A DNA stretch of 37,633 nucleotides from Syntrophaceae bacterium. Its GTDB lineage: Bacteria; Desulfobacterota; Syntrophia; Syntrophales; Smithellaceae. The stretch lies in NCBI GenBank assembly GCA_016927935.1, contig JAFGLS010000175.1, forward strand, positions 1 to 37,633, written 5' to 3'. The notes under the pieces are model-generated. The model had not been told where the DNA came from. It did not search any database and saw only the letters and a program-made list of their open reading frames with translations. A program made the position numbers and the translations under genes. Each line of letters starts with the position of its first letter. Position 1 is the first letter of the stretch. Below are positions 1 to 8,862 of the stretch, in pieces.

Positions 1-320
<320 letters not shown>

Positions 321-1238
321 CTATGCGCAGGTGTCTTCCAGCCATCGCAGAATATCCGGCATTATTTTGTCGATATGATCCACAATGATGTAATGGGGTA
401 GCCCTTCGTAGATCCGCAGATCCTTTTTGCACGTCAGCCGGGCATAGAGGGATTGAATGTAGTCTGTGGGAAAAATTCCGTCCGCGCCCGCATGCAGGAT
501 CATAACAGGGGTTTTGATTTCCTCCACTGGACAAGGCGGTGGATCGCTCCCCATGGACGCCATTGTTTTCAACCGGATGTATGGAATGAGCAGGGGATCA
601 TGGTCGATGAGATCTTTAGCCGATCCCATGTTGCGCACCGGCTCGGCTTTCAGATTCAGGTAGGCGATCATGGGGATTTTGAGTTCCGGCAGCACCCGTG
701 CCATGCGCATGGCCGCCGGTTTCAGCAATCGTCCCAGGAATGGATAGCGGGTCAGCCGTACGCTGTCCGGATTGCTGAGGTCGGCCGCGTTGTGGCAGAT
801 GGCGCACGCCATGGGAGTGCCCGAAGCCGCCGCGTAAAAAGCGGTAATGCCCCCTTGGCTGGATCCAGCGATCGCCACCGGGTCACCGAAACGCTGGCGG
901 GCGTAGTCCACTGCGGTCAGCATGTCGGTCAGAAGCTCCGGCATGGTGTAGCTGCCGCGCCGACCACCACTGCGACCATGCCCACGGGGATCGAATCCGA
1001 CAATGTTGTAGCCTTCATCGGCCAGGGCGGTCAAGAATTCACCGTACAACATTGCGTAGGCGTTTGTCCCGGGCATAAACACCACAGTGGGACGTCTGGT
1101 ATCCACAGGGATGACATCGAGGTGCAGGCGGATTTCGCCGGACATGACTGCATCCGCCTCGAACCGGTCGTAAAAATCCGCAACGCCCCGCTGTCTGCAA
1201 ATCCATGCGATGGTGGAACGCACATCCTCTTTTTGCAT
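321..1238 (-). CDS. Alpha/beta hydrolase (lysophospholipase-like serine hydrolase)
   Basis: The 305-residue protein has the alpha/beta hydrolase layout: an oxyanion-hole strand at about 51-57 (VVFMPG), FDPRGHGRS at 82-90, and a nucleophile elbow GSSQG at 125-129 with Ser127 as likely nucleophile. An acid (Asp253 in LHAGADG) and His282 (GLPH) probably complete the triad. It resembles the monoacylglycerol lipase/lysophospholipase branch; the substrate cannot be told from sequence. No signal peptide is evident, so a cytoplasmic enzyme is expected. AAGGAG lies about 8 bases before the ATG. It follows the SDR gene by 28 bases and is probably cotranscribed with it. Base composition here is clearly richer in GC than in most of the window. 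Confidence 0.85.
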   Translation of the reverse strand: MQKEDVRSTIAWICRQRGVADFYDRFEADAVMSGEIRLHLDVIPVDTRRPTVVFMPGTNAYAMLYGEFLTALADEGYNIVGFDPRGHGRSGGRRGSYTMPELLTDMLTAVDYARQRFGDPVAIAGSSQGGITAFYAAASGTPMACAICHNAADLSNPDSVRLTRYPFLGRLLKPAAMRMARVLPELKIPMIAYLNLKAEPVRNMGSAKDLIDHDPLLIPYIRLKTMASMGSDPPPCPVEEIKTPVMILHAGADGIFPTDYIQSLYARLTCKKDLRIYEGLPHYIIVDHIDKIMPDILRWLEDTCA

Positions 1239-1266
1239 GCGAGTTGCTCCTTTTCCTGTTTGCCTT

Positions 1267-2079
1267 TCAGGGCGCGATACGGGCCGAGCGCATCTTGCGG
1301 ATATATCGGGTGGCGATCCTTATGGTCATGGACGGGCTCAGACGCTGGAGAGTCCACAGAAACCAGGCGAGTTTCGTAACCACAATCGTTGCGCGGTTCC
1401 GGGCAACACCATTGAGGATAACCTTGGCGCATTCCTCGGCTGTGATGCCCCTGGGCCAGATGGCCAGAACCTTGTCGCGGTCGAAGTTTACGATCCGGCT
1501 GGTTTCGTAAATCGGTGTCTCGATCTTGCCGGGACAGATGACGCTTACCTTCACTCCCAGATCGGCCCCCTCAGCCCGCAAGGCATGGGAAAGGCCGACC
1601 ACGCCGTACTTGCTGGCCGTGTAAGAAATTTCGCCCGCGAAGGGCACCAGTCCCGCCAGTGATGCTGTGTTCACAATGTGGCCGGATTTTTGCCGCACCA
1701 TGACCGGATAGGCGGCGAATACGCCGTTGACGATTCCGTAAAGATTCACGTCGATGACGCTTTTCCAATCCTCGTAGGTAAAATCTCGGGCTTCCCCTCC
1801 CACGCCGATGCCTGCGTTATTGAATATGTAATCCAGCCGTCCGCATTCCGATACAGTGCGGTCCACAACGTGTTTGACTTGTTCCCTGTCAGTGACGTCC
1901 ATAACGCAGACTTTTATCTCTTTTCCCTTGGCGGCGACAGCGGTGGCCAAATCCTTAAGGAGACGGTCATGGATGTCCGTGGCTGTAACTCGCGCTCCCC
2001 GAAGGACGAGCACCTCTGCAAGAGCCCGCCCTATGCCTGAAGCCGCGCCGGTGATTATGACAACTCGATCCTTGAACAT
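1267..2079 (-). CDS. Short-chain dehydrogenase/reductase (SDR)
   Basis: This is a classical SDR of 270 residues. It has a TGAASGIG nucleotide-binding loop at 10-17, Asp35 at the end of beta-2 (which favours NAD(H) over NADP(H)), DV at 61-62, NNAG at 87-90, and the catalytic Ser140, Tyr153 and Lys157 (YTASK). The last 40 residues form a basic, partly hydrophobic tail. The frame is open up to 2157, but ATG at 2079 is chosen because AGGAAAAAGG lies just before it (2081-2090) and a strong promoter sits between 2079 and 2157. The substrate is unknown. Pairing with the hydrolase suggests a small catabolic or lipid-modifying unit (inference). The region is GC-rich and may be horizontally acquired. 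Confidence 0.88.
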   Translation of the reverse strand: MFKDRVVIITGAASGIGRALAEVLVLRGARVTATDIHDRLLKDLATAVAAKGKEIKVCVMDVTDREQVKHVVDRTVSECGRLDYIFNNAGIGVGGEARDFTYEDWKSVIDVNLYGIVNGVFAAYPVMVRQKSGHIVNTASLAGLVPFAGEISYTASKYGVVGLSHALRAEGADLGVKVSVICPGKIETPIYETSRIVNFDRDKVLAIWPRGITAEECAKVILNGVARNRATIVVTKLAWFLWTLQRLSPSMTIRIATRYIRKMRSARIAP

Positions 2080-2113
2080 ACCTTTTTCCTGAAAGCACTT
2101 CCCTTGTCCTGGA

Positions 2114-2142
2114 TTTATAAAAGTGGGGCAGTTATGTGTCAA
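2114..2142 (-). promoter_or_regulatory. Sigma70-type promoter of the SDR-hydrolase pair
   Basis: On the minus strand TTGACA (2137-2142) is followed by 17 bases and TATAAA (2114-2119), nearly a perfect consensus. The predicted transcription start is near 2107, about 28 bases before the SDR start codon. This supports the 2079 start over the longer frame. Confidence 0.6.
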
Positions 2143-2319
2143 GAAGATTTTGGGCATAATATATGGTGTGAATGAAATGAGCGGTTTTTTGAATGTGTCG
2201 CTGGAGCCTACCCTATAGAGTTTTCAATTCGTGCCATGTTTCCGATAAAGGCATTGCGCTCATCGTCTCGATATGTTAAGAAAATCAGCAATGTTTTCCA
2301 ATCCGGAGAGATTTTAAAA

Positions 2320-4896
2320 ATGAAGTATGAACCGCATGTTATTGAAGAGAAATGGCAAAAAAAATGGGAAGATGAAAATACCTTCAAGGTAACCGAAAAT
2401 CCGCAGAAAAAAAAATATTATCTGCTGGAGATGTTTCCTTATCCTTCCGGCAAAATTCATATCGGCCATGTCCGCAATTACACAATCGGCGATGTCGTTG
2501 CCCGTTACAAACGCATGAAGGGTTTTAATGTCCTGCATCCGATGGGCTGGGACGCCTTTGGCCTGCCCGCAGAAAACGCCGCCATCGAACATAAAATTCA
2601 TCCGGCTATCTGGACCAACGAAAATATCAATCACATGAAAAAACAGCTCAAGCGTATGGGTTTCAGCTACGACTGGGACAGGGAAGTTTCCACCTGTGAG
2701 CCGAAATACTACCGCTGGGAGCAGCTCTTTTTTATCTGGATGTACGAAAAGGGACTGGCTTACAAAAAACGCTCGACGGTTAATTTCTGCGCCAAGTGCG
2801 ACACAGTGCTGGCCAACGAACAGGTGGAAGGAGGGCATTGCTGGCGCTGCGGCACGGAAGTGCAGGAGAAGGTATTGGATCAGTGGTTTTTCAAAATCAC
2901 CGCCTATATCGAGGAGCTGTTGGATTACTGCGACAAGCTTTCCGGATGGCCGGAACGCGTTATGACCATGCAAAAAAACTGGATCGGCAAGAGCTATGGC
3001 TGTGAAGTTGATTTCCCGATGGCCGATGGCAACGGCGCGATCAAAGTGTTTACGACCCGTCAGGATACGCTCTTCGGCGCGACCTTCATGCTGATTGCCG
3101 CTGAGCATCCGCTGGTTACGCAACTCACCAAAGGCAAGGCCATTGAAAAAGATGTCGAGCAGTTTGTCGAGAAAGTTAAGAAGCAGGACAAGCTGATGCG
3201 GACTTCCGAATATTACGAAAAGGAAGGTCTGTTTCTGGACTCCTATTGCAAAAATCCTCTGACCGGTTGGGACATGCCGATCTTTGCGGCCAACTTTGTT
3301 CTGGCCGATTACGGCACCGGCTGCGTCATGGCTGTGCCCACACATGATCAGCGTGATTTTGAATTCGCCAAGAAATTCAATCTGCCGCTGGTTGTCGTCA
3401 TTTCACCGAAAGACAGAACGCTTGATGCCGCGACAATGACCGAAGCCTACGTTGACGAAGGAATTCTCGTCAACTCCGGGCAGTTCAACGGAATGGAAAA
3501 CACCAAGGTTCTGGAAGCCATTGCCGATTTTCTGGAGAAGGAAGGGAAGGGTAAACGTACCATCCAGTACCGCTTGCGCGATTGGGGCATTTCCCGCCAG
3601 CGTTACTGGGGCGCGCCGATTCCCATGATTAATTGCGATAAATGCGGCATCGTTCCTGTTGAAGAAAAAGACTTGCCGGTGGTGCTGCCGGAAAATATTA
3701 AATTAAGTTCCGAGGGTGGTTCGCCGTTGGCTGGTCTCAAAGAATTTGTGGAAACGAAATGTCCGAAATGCAAAGGACTGGCTAGGCGCGAGACAGACAC
3801 GATGGATACATTCGTGGAGTCGTCATGGTACTTCGACCGCTTCTGCTGTCCGGACAGCGATACAAAACCGGGACTGGATCGCAAGAAACTGGATTACTGG
3901 ATGCCGGTGGACCAATACATCGGCGGCATCGAGCACGCCATTCTGCATCTCCTTTATGCTCGCTTCTACACCAAGATGCTGCGCGACTTCGGCGTAATCG
4001 GCGTGGATGAACCGTTCACCAATCTGCTGACGCAGGGCATGGTCTGCAAGGAAACGATGAAGTGCAAAGAGCACGGCTATCTTTACCCCGATCAGGTAGA
4101 AGGCGGCAAATGTCACGTCTGTGGGAAAGAAGTAATCATCGGCAAGACCGAAAAGATGTCCAAGTCGCTCAAGAACGTCATTGACCCTGATTATCTGATT
4201 GAAACCTACGGTGCGGATACGGCGCGTATATTCTGTTTGTTTGCTTCGCCGCCGGAGAAAGATTTGGAATGGAGCGATCAGGGAGTGGAAGGCTCTTTCA
4301 GGTTTTTGGGAAGACTGTGGCGAATCGTTGAGGAATATCTTGAAGACATCAAAACCGTTAAACCTCTGTCCGGTATGATTGAACTGGGTGACGATTTAAA
4401 GGCTCTGCGGCGTAAAACCCATCAGACCATTCGCAAGGTGACCGTTGATATCGAAGACCGTTTTCATTTCAATACAGCAATCAGCGCCGTGATGGAACTG
4501 GTGAATGTCGTTTATCAGGTTAATCGTCTTGCAAGTTCCGATAAGCTTGCTCTTTCTGTTGTGCGCGAGGCTCTGGAAGCGGCAATTGTGCTACTTGCCC
4601 CGATTGTTCCCCATATAACAGAAGAACTTTGGCAACTTCTCGGTCACAAAAATATGGTTTCCGATATGCCCTGGCCTCAGTTTGATCCGGCGATTGCCAG
4701 TGAGGAGGAAATGACAATTGTCATTCAGATTAACGGAAAACTTCGCAGCAGAATGACTGTTGCAGTTGATGAAGATGAGGAAAAAATAAGGTCCAAAGCG
4801 CTGGCTGATGAAAAAATCAAAACTATGACCGCGGGAATGAAGATAAAGAAGGTCATTTATGTGTCGAAAAGACTTGTTAATTTTGTTGTCGGTTAA
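2320..4896 (+). CDS. leuS: Leucyl-tRNA synthetase
   Basis: This class I aminoacyl-tRNA synthetase charges tRNA-Leu in the cytoplasm. The 858-residue product has the usual bacterial length. The HIGH motif is at 47-50 within [11 protein letters not shown], and KMSKS falls near residue 612. Between them lies the CP1 editing domain (about 220-410), with a Cys-x2-Cys pair at 157/160 and another at 174/177 forming a zinc ribbon; two more Cys-x2-Cys clusters follow. The anticodon-binding and C-terminal domains close the protein. The frame is open from 2236, but ATG at 2320 is preferred: GGAGAG (2305-2310) sits 9 bases upstream and the protein then begins [12 protein letters not shown] as is typical. 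I see no T-box leader. lptE follows after a 166-base spacer. Confidence 0.97.
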   Translation: MKYEPHVIEEKWQKKWEDENTFKVTENPQKKKYYLLEMFPYPSGKIHIGHVRNYTIGDVVARYKRMKGFNVLHPMGWDAFGLPAENAAIEHKIHPAIWTNENINHMKKQLKRMGFSYDWDREVSTCEPKYYRWEQLFFIWMYEKGLAYKKRSTVNFCAKCDTVLANEQVEGGHCWRCGTEVQEKVLDQWFFKITAYIEELLDYCDKLSGWPERVMTMQKNWIGKSYGCEVDFPMADGNGAIKVFTTRQDTLFGATFMLIAAEHPLVTQLTKGKAIEKDVEQFVEKVKKQDKLMRTSEYYEKEGLFLDSYCKNPLTGWDMPIFAANFVLADYGTGCVMAVPTHDQRDFEFAKKFNLPLVVVISPKDRTLDAATMTEAYVDEGILVNSGQFNGMENTKVLEAIADFLEKEGKGKRTIQYRLRDWGISRQRYWGAPIPMINCDKCGIVPVEEKDLPVVLPENIKLSSEGGSPLAGLKEFVETKCPKCKGLARRETDTMDTFVESSWYFDRFCCPDSDTKPGLDRKKLDYWMPVDQYIGGIEHAILHLLYARFYTKMLRDFGVIGVDEPFTNLLTQGMVCKETMKCKEHGYLYPDQVEGGKCHVCGKEVIIGKTEKMSKSLKNVIDPDYLIETYGADTARIFCLFASPPEKDLEWSDQGVEGSFRFLGRLWRIVEEYLEDIKTVKPLSGMIELGDDLKALRRKTHQTIRKVTVDIEDRFHFNTAISAVMELVNVVYQVNRLASSDKLALSVVREALEAAIVLLAPIVPHITEELWQLLGHKNMVSDMPWPQFDPAIASEEEMTIVIQINGKLRSRMTVAVDEDEEKIRSKALADEKIKTMTAGMKIKKVIYVSKRLVNFVVG

Positions 4897-4932
4897 TATC
4901 AGAGATTAGAGTGTCCTTTGTTTTATTATTGC

Positions 4933-5040
4933 TTTGTCACTTCGACCGAATGGCTATAGTCCAACTCTGCTGGGGAGAAGTTTGAAATGTAAAGTGCAAG
5001 ATTCCTCATCCCGATTGGTTGGGATTCGGATTGATATAAT
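4933..5040. other. leuS-lptE spacer with degenerate palindromic repeat and possible -10 box
   Basis: The spacer starts with TGTCACTTCGACCG and later has AAGATTCCTC, both reminiscent of the TGTCATTCCGA/AGGAATCTT element at 5761-5853, so it may be an eroded copy. An ATCCC...GGGAT hairpin (about 5008-5025) follows. TATAAT at 5035-5040, 22 bases before the lptE start, could be a -10 box, but no good -35 is present at standard spacing. Confidence 0.3.
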
Positions 5041-5062
5041 ATTTTTGCGAAGGTATGTTGTT

Positions 5063-5599
5063 ATGGTAAAGAAGAATATCCATTTGAAAATTAAAATTAT
5101 AATAATCTGCATTTCTTGTGCTGTTTTATTCGGCTGCAGCTATTCCTTTGGTCTACGAGGGGAGTCTATTGATAAAAATATTCAAAAAGTTTATGTTAAA
5201 TCGTTTGAAAATAAAACTGCACAAGCCCAGATAGAAAATTACGTCCGGACGGCATTTATTAATCAGTTTATTCGAAACAGCCGTTTCAAAATGGCATCAA
5301 ATGCGGAATCCGCAGATGCAATAATCAGAGGAAGGATTGTCAATTTTTATACGTCACCGCTTACGCATCTTAAAAGTATTCTGGCGGCTGAAGAACGGGC
5401 AACAATCATCATGGAAGTGGTTTTTGAGGATAATTCCAATGGTAATGTTATCTGGAGTTCAAAGAATATAACTGATTCGGTTGATTATACGCTGAACGAA
5501 GATATTAATTTACTTCCTGTGACTAAAAATCAAGCCTTGATGAAACTTGCCAATGACATGGCAGAAAAAGCCTTTAACCTAATGATGTCCGGATTCTAG
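5063..5599 (+). CDS. lptE: LPS-assembly lipoprotein LptE
   Basis: LptE is the outer-membrane lipoprotein that plugs the LptD barrel and helps place lipopolysaccharide in the outer leaflet. The 178-residue product starts with a basic N-terminus and a hydrophobic core, then a lipobox LFGC with Cys25 as the lipidated residue. The mature part begins SYSFG and matches the LptE family pattern, with the ENKT and V/I-rich strands followed by a helix. ATG at 5063 is chosen over the upstream open frame (from 4934) because GAAGG (5049-5053) is correctly spaced and only this start puts the signal peptide at the N-terminus. The gene follows leuS, the familiar proteobacterial order; holA, often next, is absent here. 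Confidence 0.88.
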   Translation: MVKKNIHLKIKIIIICISCAVLFGCSYSFGLRGESIDKNIQKVYVKSFENKTAQAQIENYVRTAFINQFIRNSRFKMASNAESADAIIRGRIVNFYTSPLTHLKSILAAEERATIIMEVVFEDNSNGNVIWSSKNITDSVDYTLNEDINLLPVTKNQALMKLANDMAEKAFNLMMSGF

Positions 5600-5600
5600 C

Positions 5601-5692
5601 GACACTCGTTAAGAACGAGGCCCGATTTATCGGGACGAAGTTCGAAACGTTAGTGGAGCTATCCCCGAAGCATAGCGTAGTGGGATAATGAA
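5601..5692. repeat. Dispersed palindromic intergenic repeat, family B
   Basis: The pattern runs GACACTCG, a CCCGAT-TT-ATCGGG hairpin (about 5631-5644), CGAA-CGT-AGTGGA, TATCCC, then GAAGC and GGGAT. The same ordered words recur at 34331-34410 and, reversed, at 16661-16804. No protein is encoded. The repeat lies just after lptE and could act as a transcription or RNA-processing boundary (inference). Confidence 0.55.
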
Positions 5693-5760
5693 CACCTCAT
5701 TATTATCCAGATAGCGGCGAGGGATTTGACACTTGCTGACAGATTAATAGTAACAAAAAA

Positions 5761-5853
5761 TGTCATTCCGAACATCGATGTGTTGGGGTAAGGAATCTTA
5801 AAGCAATTATAAAACAAGACTTCTCATCCGCCACAGGCGTATTCGAAGTGACA
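5761..5853. repeat. Short inverted-repeat element, family A
   Basis: The element begins TGTCATTCCGAA and ends TTCGAAGTGACA, imperfect inverted termini, with AGGAATCTT inside. A second member lies at 34134-34209 with related ends. Such palindromic TGTCATTCCGA units are widespread in intergenic DNA of many bacteria and have no coding capacity. They may be non-autonomous mobile elements. Confidence 0.6.
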
Positions 5854-5863
5854 AATAATTCTT

Positions 5864-5882
5864 CGCGGGAAATGATCCCGCG
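5864..5882 (+). other. GC-rich hairpin before the glycosyltransferase fusion
   Basis: A perfect 7-bp stem, CGCGGGA (5864-5870) and TCCCGCG (5876-5882), with a 5-base loop, ends 14 bases before the ATG at 5897. It is followed by a T-rich but interrupted run. It could be a weak terminator for lptE or a structured leader for the next gene; no clear ribosome-binding site lies between it and the ATG. Confidence 0.4.
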
Positions 5883-5896
5883 TATGTTTATTTAAT

Positions 5897-8326
5897 ATGA
5901 CACCTTCAGCCAGACAATACAGCACGTTTTTTCTTCTTCCTTTCAATAACGCACAGGATGTTCTCAATGTTATTTCCTCAGATACGCGTCATATTAAAGA
6001 GATAAAAAACCTTTCATCCTTTCTTAAAAAAATTTCGACAAAATATCTTTTGACGATTCCCGACAGAGAAAGAATAAGTTGCGATGAAATGTCTTTACGC
6101 CGCTTGCTGAAAGCTTTTGATAATAAGCGAGCCGGTATTGTTTATTCAGATTTTGTGCTGCAGGAAGGAAATAATCTAATTAAATATCCATTGATAGATT
6201 ATCAGCCGGGTAGTATCCGCGACAATTTTAATTTCGGACACCTTTTGCTTTTTTCCTGCGATGTTATGAAAACCGCTATTCAAAAATACGGCTCTCTGCC
6301 ATCCGATGTGGATGCGGCTTTATACGACTTGCGCCTGAAAATTTCAACCGACCATGAACTGGTTCATTTGCCGGATTTTTTATACACGGTATTCATAAAA
6401 AAGAAGAAAAAAGCATCGGGCAGGCAAAAAGAAACTCACTTTGACTATGTTGCGAACGAAAATTTAATTCGTCAGAAAAAACTGGAGAAAATTGCGACTA
6501 ATCACTTAAAGCGCATCGGGGCATACCTGCCGAAACGTACAGAAATTGTAAAGGAGGAGCAGGAAGACTCGCAGTGGAAAACAAGCATCGTCATTCCTGT
6601 TCTTAACCGTAAAAAAACAATTGCCGAAGCGTTGGCCAGTGCTCTGGAACAAAAAACTGATTTTCCATTCAATATTATAGTTGTGGATAATCATTCCACA
6701 GATGGCACAACGGGTATTTTGAAAAGGTTTGCCGCGAAATATCCTCATCTTCACCATATCATCCCTTCGCGACGTGATTTAGGAATCGGCGGCTGCTGGA
6801 ATGAAGCAATTTATTCGCCGCATTGCGGACGCTATGTTGTCCAACTTGATTCCGACGATTTATACAGCTCGCCGCAATCAGTTCAAAAAATCGTGGACAC
6901 GTTGCGCAAAGGTCAATACGCGATGGTTGTCGGTTCTTATTCTCTTGTCAATGAAAAGCTTAAACAAATTCCGCATGGTTTCATCGGTCATCGGGAATGG
7001 ACGCGGGAAAATGGCCACAATAACCTGCTTCGTGTCAACGGCATGGGAGCGCCACGGGCTTTTAATTCCTCGGTTGTCCGTCGGTTTGGTTTTCCCAATG
7101 TCAGTTACGGTGAGGATTATGCAGTAGCATTGAGGATTACCCGTGAATATAAAATAGAAAGAATTTACGAAAATTTGTACATGTGCCGCCGCTGGAGAGG
7201 TAATACAGATGCCGAACTTTCTTGGGAAAAACAAAACCTCAACGACATTTATAAGGATAAACTGCGTACGGAAGAAATTGAAGCCAGGAAATGGGCAACA
7301 AAAGGAGATACTTCTTTCAATAAAGAGAGAATTTATGCTGAATTTTATGGGGAGAAAGATCTTTCTTTACCTGTGCTTTGCCAAAGCCTTTATGATACGC
7401 AAAAGAAAACCTGGCCAAAACTGGTTGAGGCCTGCGGAGATTTGGCGGTTGCTCGCACGAAGATGCTGTCTGGTCAGTATAAAGTTTTTCTGCAATATAA
7501 TCCGGCACGGGCGGTAAGCAGTGGCGCGGTGGTGGATGCTGAGTCAATAAAAAATAGGCCATGTTTTTTATGTGAAGATAACTTGCCGCCACAGCAGAAG
7601 GGTGTTTTATATAGAAATCAATATCTGATTCTCTGCAATCCCGCGCCGATTTTCGAAAAGCATTTTACTATAGTTGAACTGCAGCATAAACCGCAGGAAA
7701 TTGCCTCATCAATAAATTGGCTTTTACAATTGAGCGCCGATATGTCCGGTTATACTGTTTTTTATAATGGTCCTTCCTGCGGTGCTTCCGCTCCTGATCA
7801 TCTGCATTTTCAGATCATTCCCTTCAACGTTCTTCCTTTTTTAAGGGAATTAAAAAAACTGTCACCTGTCAAAGGGAAGTCTTCCCTTATATACAGCCGG
7901 TCCGAGATCTTTGACCGTTCAGCTGTTGCTTTGGAATCAAAAAATGTGGAGGCGTTAACTGAGCAGTTTCTTCACCTATTGAATGCGGTGCAAAAAACAC
8001 TTAAAATTAATGATGAACCGCCTGTTAATGTCTTTTGTACTTATTCCGGTAATAGCTGGAAACTGGTCGTGTTCCTGCGTCAAAAGCATCGTCCGGATGC
8101 TTATTTCGCGAAAGGTGAGAACAGAATTTTTATTTCTCCGGGAGCTATTGATATGGCCGGCTTTGTTATTACACCGCTTCTGGATAATTATAACCGTTTG
8201 GATTATAATGCTATCCGTGGAATTTATCGGGAAGTGTCTTTGCCGGGAAACACAATGGATATAATAGTAAAAGAATTATATAAGAAAACGATATATGAAT
8301 GGTACCGAAGAAGTAATCGTGGATAG
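5897..8326 (+). CDS. GT2 glycosyltransferase fused to DUF4922 (HIT-like) domain
   Basis: The 809-residue protein has three parts. Residues 1-170 look like a degenerate glycosyltransferase-like region. Residues 228-435 form a GT-A family 2 domain: SIVIPVLNR at 230-238, VVDNHSTDG at 262-270, the metal-binding DSDD at 318-321, and the ED pair at 407-408 as likely base. Residues 520-800 match DUF4922: CFLC at 556-559, [14 protein letters not shown], and HLHFQ at 635-639. H-x-H-x-Q is the signature of the GalT/Ap4A phosphorylase side of the HIT superfamily and also occurs in GDP-hexose phosphorylases. The fusion could therefore make or recycle a nucleotide sugar and transfer the sugar, but the chemistry is not established. 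The start has no clear ribosome-binding site. The next gene overlaps its 3' end by 32 bases. Confidence 0.85.
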   Translation: MTPSARQYSTFFLLPFNNAQDVLNVISSDTRHIKEIKNLSSFLKKISTKYLLTIPDRERISCDEMSLRRLLKAFDNKRAGIVYSDFVLQEGNNLIKYPLIDYQPGSIRDNFNFGHLLLFSCDVMKTAIQKYGSLPSDVDAALYDLRLKISTDHELVHLPDFLYTVFIKKKKKASGRQKETHFDYVANENLIRQKKLEKIATNHLKRIGAYLPKRTEIVKEEQEDSQWKTSIVIPVLNRKKTIAEALASALEQKTDFPFNIIVVDNHSTDGTTGILKRFAAKYPHLHHIIPSRRDLGIGGCWNEAIYSPHCGRYVVQLDSDDLYSSPQSVQKIVDTLRKGQYAMVVGSYSLVNEKLKQIPHGFIGHREWTRENGHNNLLRVNGMGAPRAFNSSVVRRFGFPNVSYGEDYAVALRITREYKIERIYENLYMCRRWRGNTDAELSWEKQNLNDIYKDKLRTEEIEARKWATKGDTSFNKERIYAEFYGEKDLSLPVLCQSLYDTQKKTWPKLVEACGDLAVARTKMLSGQYKVFLQYNPARAVSSGAVVDAESIKNRPCFLCEDNLPPQQKGVLYRNQYLILCNPAPIFEKHFTIVELQHKPQEIASSINWLLQLSADMSGYTVFYNGPSCGASAPDHLHFQIIPFNVLPFLRELKKLSPVKGKSSLIYSRSEIFDRSAVALESKNVEALTEQFLHLLNAVQKTLKINDEPPVNVFCTYSGNSWKLVVFLRQKHRPDAYFAKGENRIFISPGAIDMAGFVITPLLDNYNRLDYNAIRGIYREVSLPGNTMDIIVKELYKKTIYEWYRRSNRG

Positions 8327-8849
8327 CCTGATGAGTTTTTCCGAGGCAGTTGAAGGAACAACAGCTCCGGAGGAAATCATTCTTACGATGTCGCTCGTTG
8401 ATGTCCTTTATTATTCATTTGATGGCAGAAAGCACCAGGGTCAGATTATTGTCAACAGAGATCTGGAAGATGATGTTTATGAAATATTTAACTTTATCGA
8501 AAAGATTTTATTCCCCATCGGGAAAGTTGTTCCTATAGCCGCTTATCAGTGGGATGATTACACCTCCATGTCCGACAATAACTCCTCTTCTTTCAATTTT
8601 CGTGTAATCGATGGAACAACAAAGCTATCCATGCATTCGCTGGGTAAAGCTCTGGATATCAATCCGGTGCAAAATCCGGTGATTTATCCCAATGGAGTTG
8701 TTGTACCGGAAGGCGCGAAATATCTGCCGCAGGAAAGAGGAACCTTTACGGCAGATCACGCCATAGTTCAGGAATTTCTAAAACGCGGCTGGTACTGGGG
8801 GGGGGATTTTGATCAGCCGAAAGATTATCATCATTTCGAAAAACCCTGA
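8295..8849 (+). CDS. M15-family-like D,D-carboxypeptidase/endopeptidase
   Basis: The 184-residue product resembles the VanY/M15C metallopeptidase group that cleaves peptidoglycan stem peptides. The zinc-site motif [10 protein letters not shown] (about 115-124) gives the first His and the Asp, and DYHHFEK near the C-terminus gives the last metal ligand. Upstream, [26 protein letters not shown] and [12 protein letters not shown] match the family closely. No signal peptide is visible from this start, which is odd for a peptidoglycan enzyme; ATGs at 8331 and 8388 would give shorter forms without helping. It overlaps the fusion gene by 32 bases, so translational coupling is likely, and the pair may act together on the envelope (inference). 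Confidence 0.8.
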   Translation: MNGTEEVIVDSLMSFSEAVEGTTAPEEIILTMSLVDVLYYSFDGRKHQGQIIVNRDLEDDVYEIFNFIEKILFPIGKVVPIAAYQWDDYTSMSDNNSSSFNFRVIDGTTKLSMHSLGKALDINPVQNPVIYPNGVVVPEGAKYLPQERGTFTADHAIVQEFLKRGWYWGGDFDQPKDYHHFEKP

Positions 8850-8862
8850 TAATAATTTATTT

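Noticed and set aside
453-1379. Long plus-strand open frame opposite the hydrolase gene
   Set aside because: Its translation shows no family motifs. The opposite strand encodes a well-formed alpha/beta hydrolase with a ribosome-binding site. The frame is a by-product of GC-rich coding DNA.
2158-2319. T-box or leucine-responsive leader before leuS
   Set aside because: No T-box sequence, specifier loop or antiterminator could be seen, and such leaders are uncommon in Gram-negative bacteria.
2314-3345. Minus-strand 343-codon open frame inside leuS
   Set aside because: It lies wholly opposite leuS, has no recognisable domain and no promoter. The leuS reading is unambiguous.
5601-5853. CRISPR array or insertion sequence
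   Set aside because: The repeats are not regularly spaced identical units with spacers, and no transposase or cas gene is present anywhere in the window.
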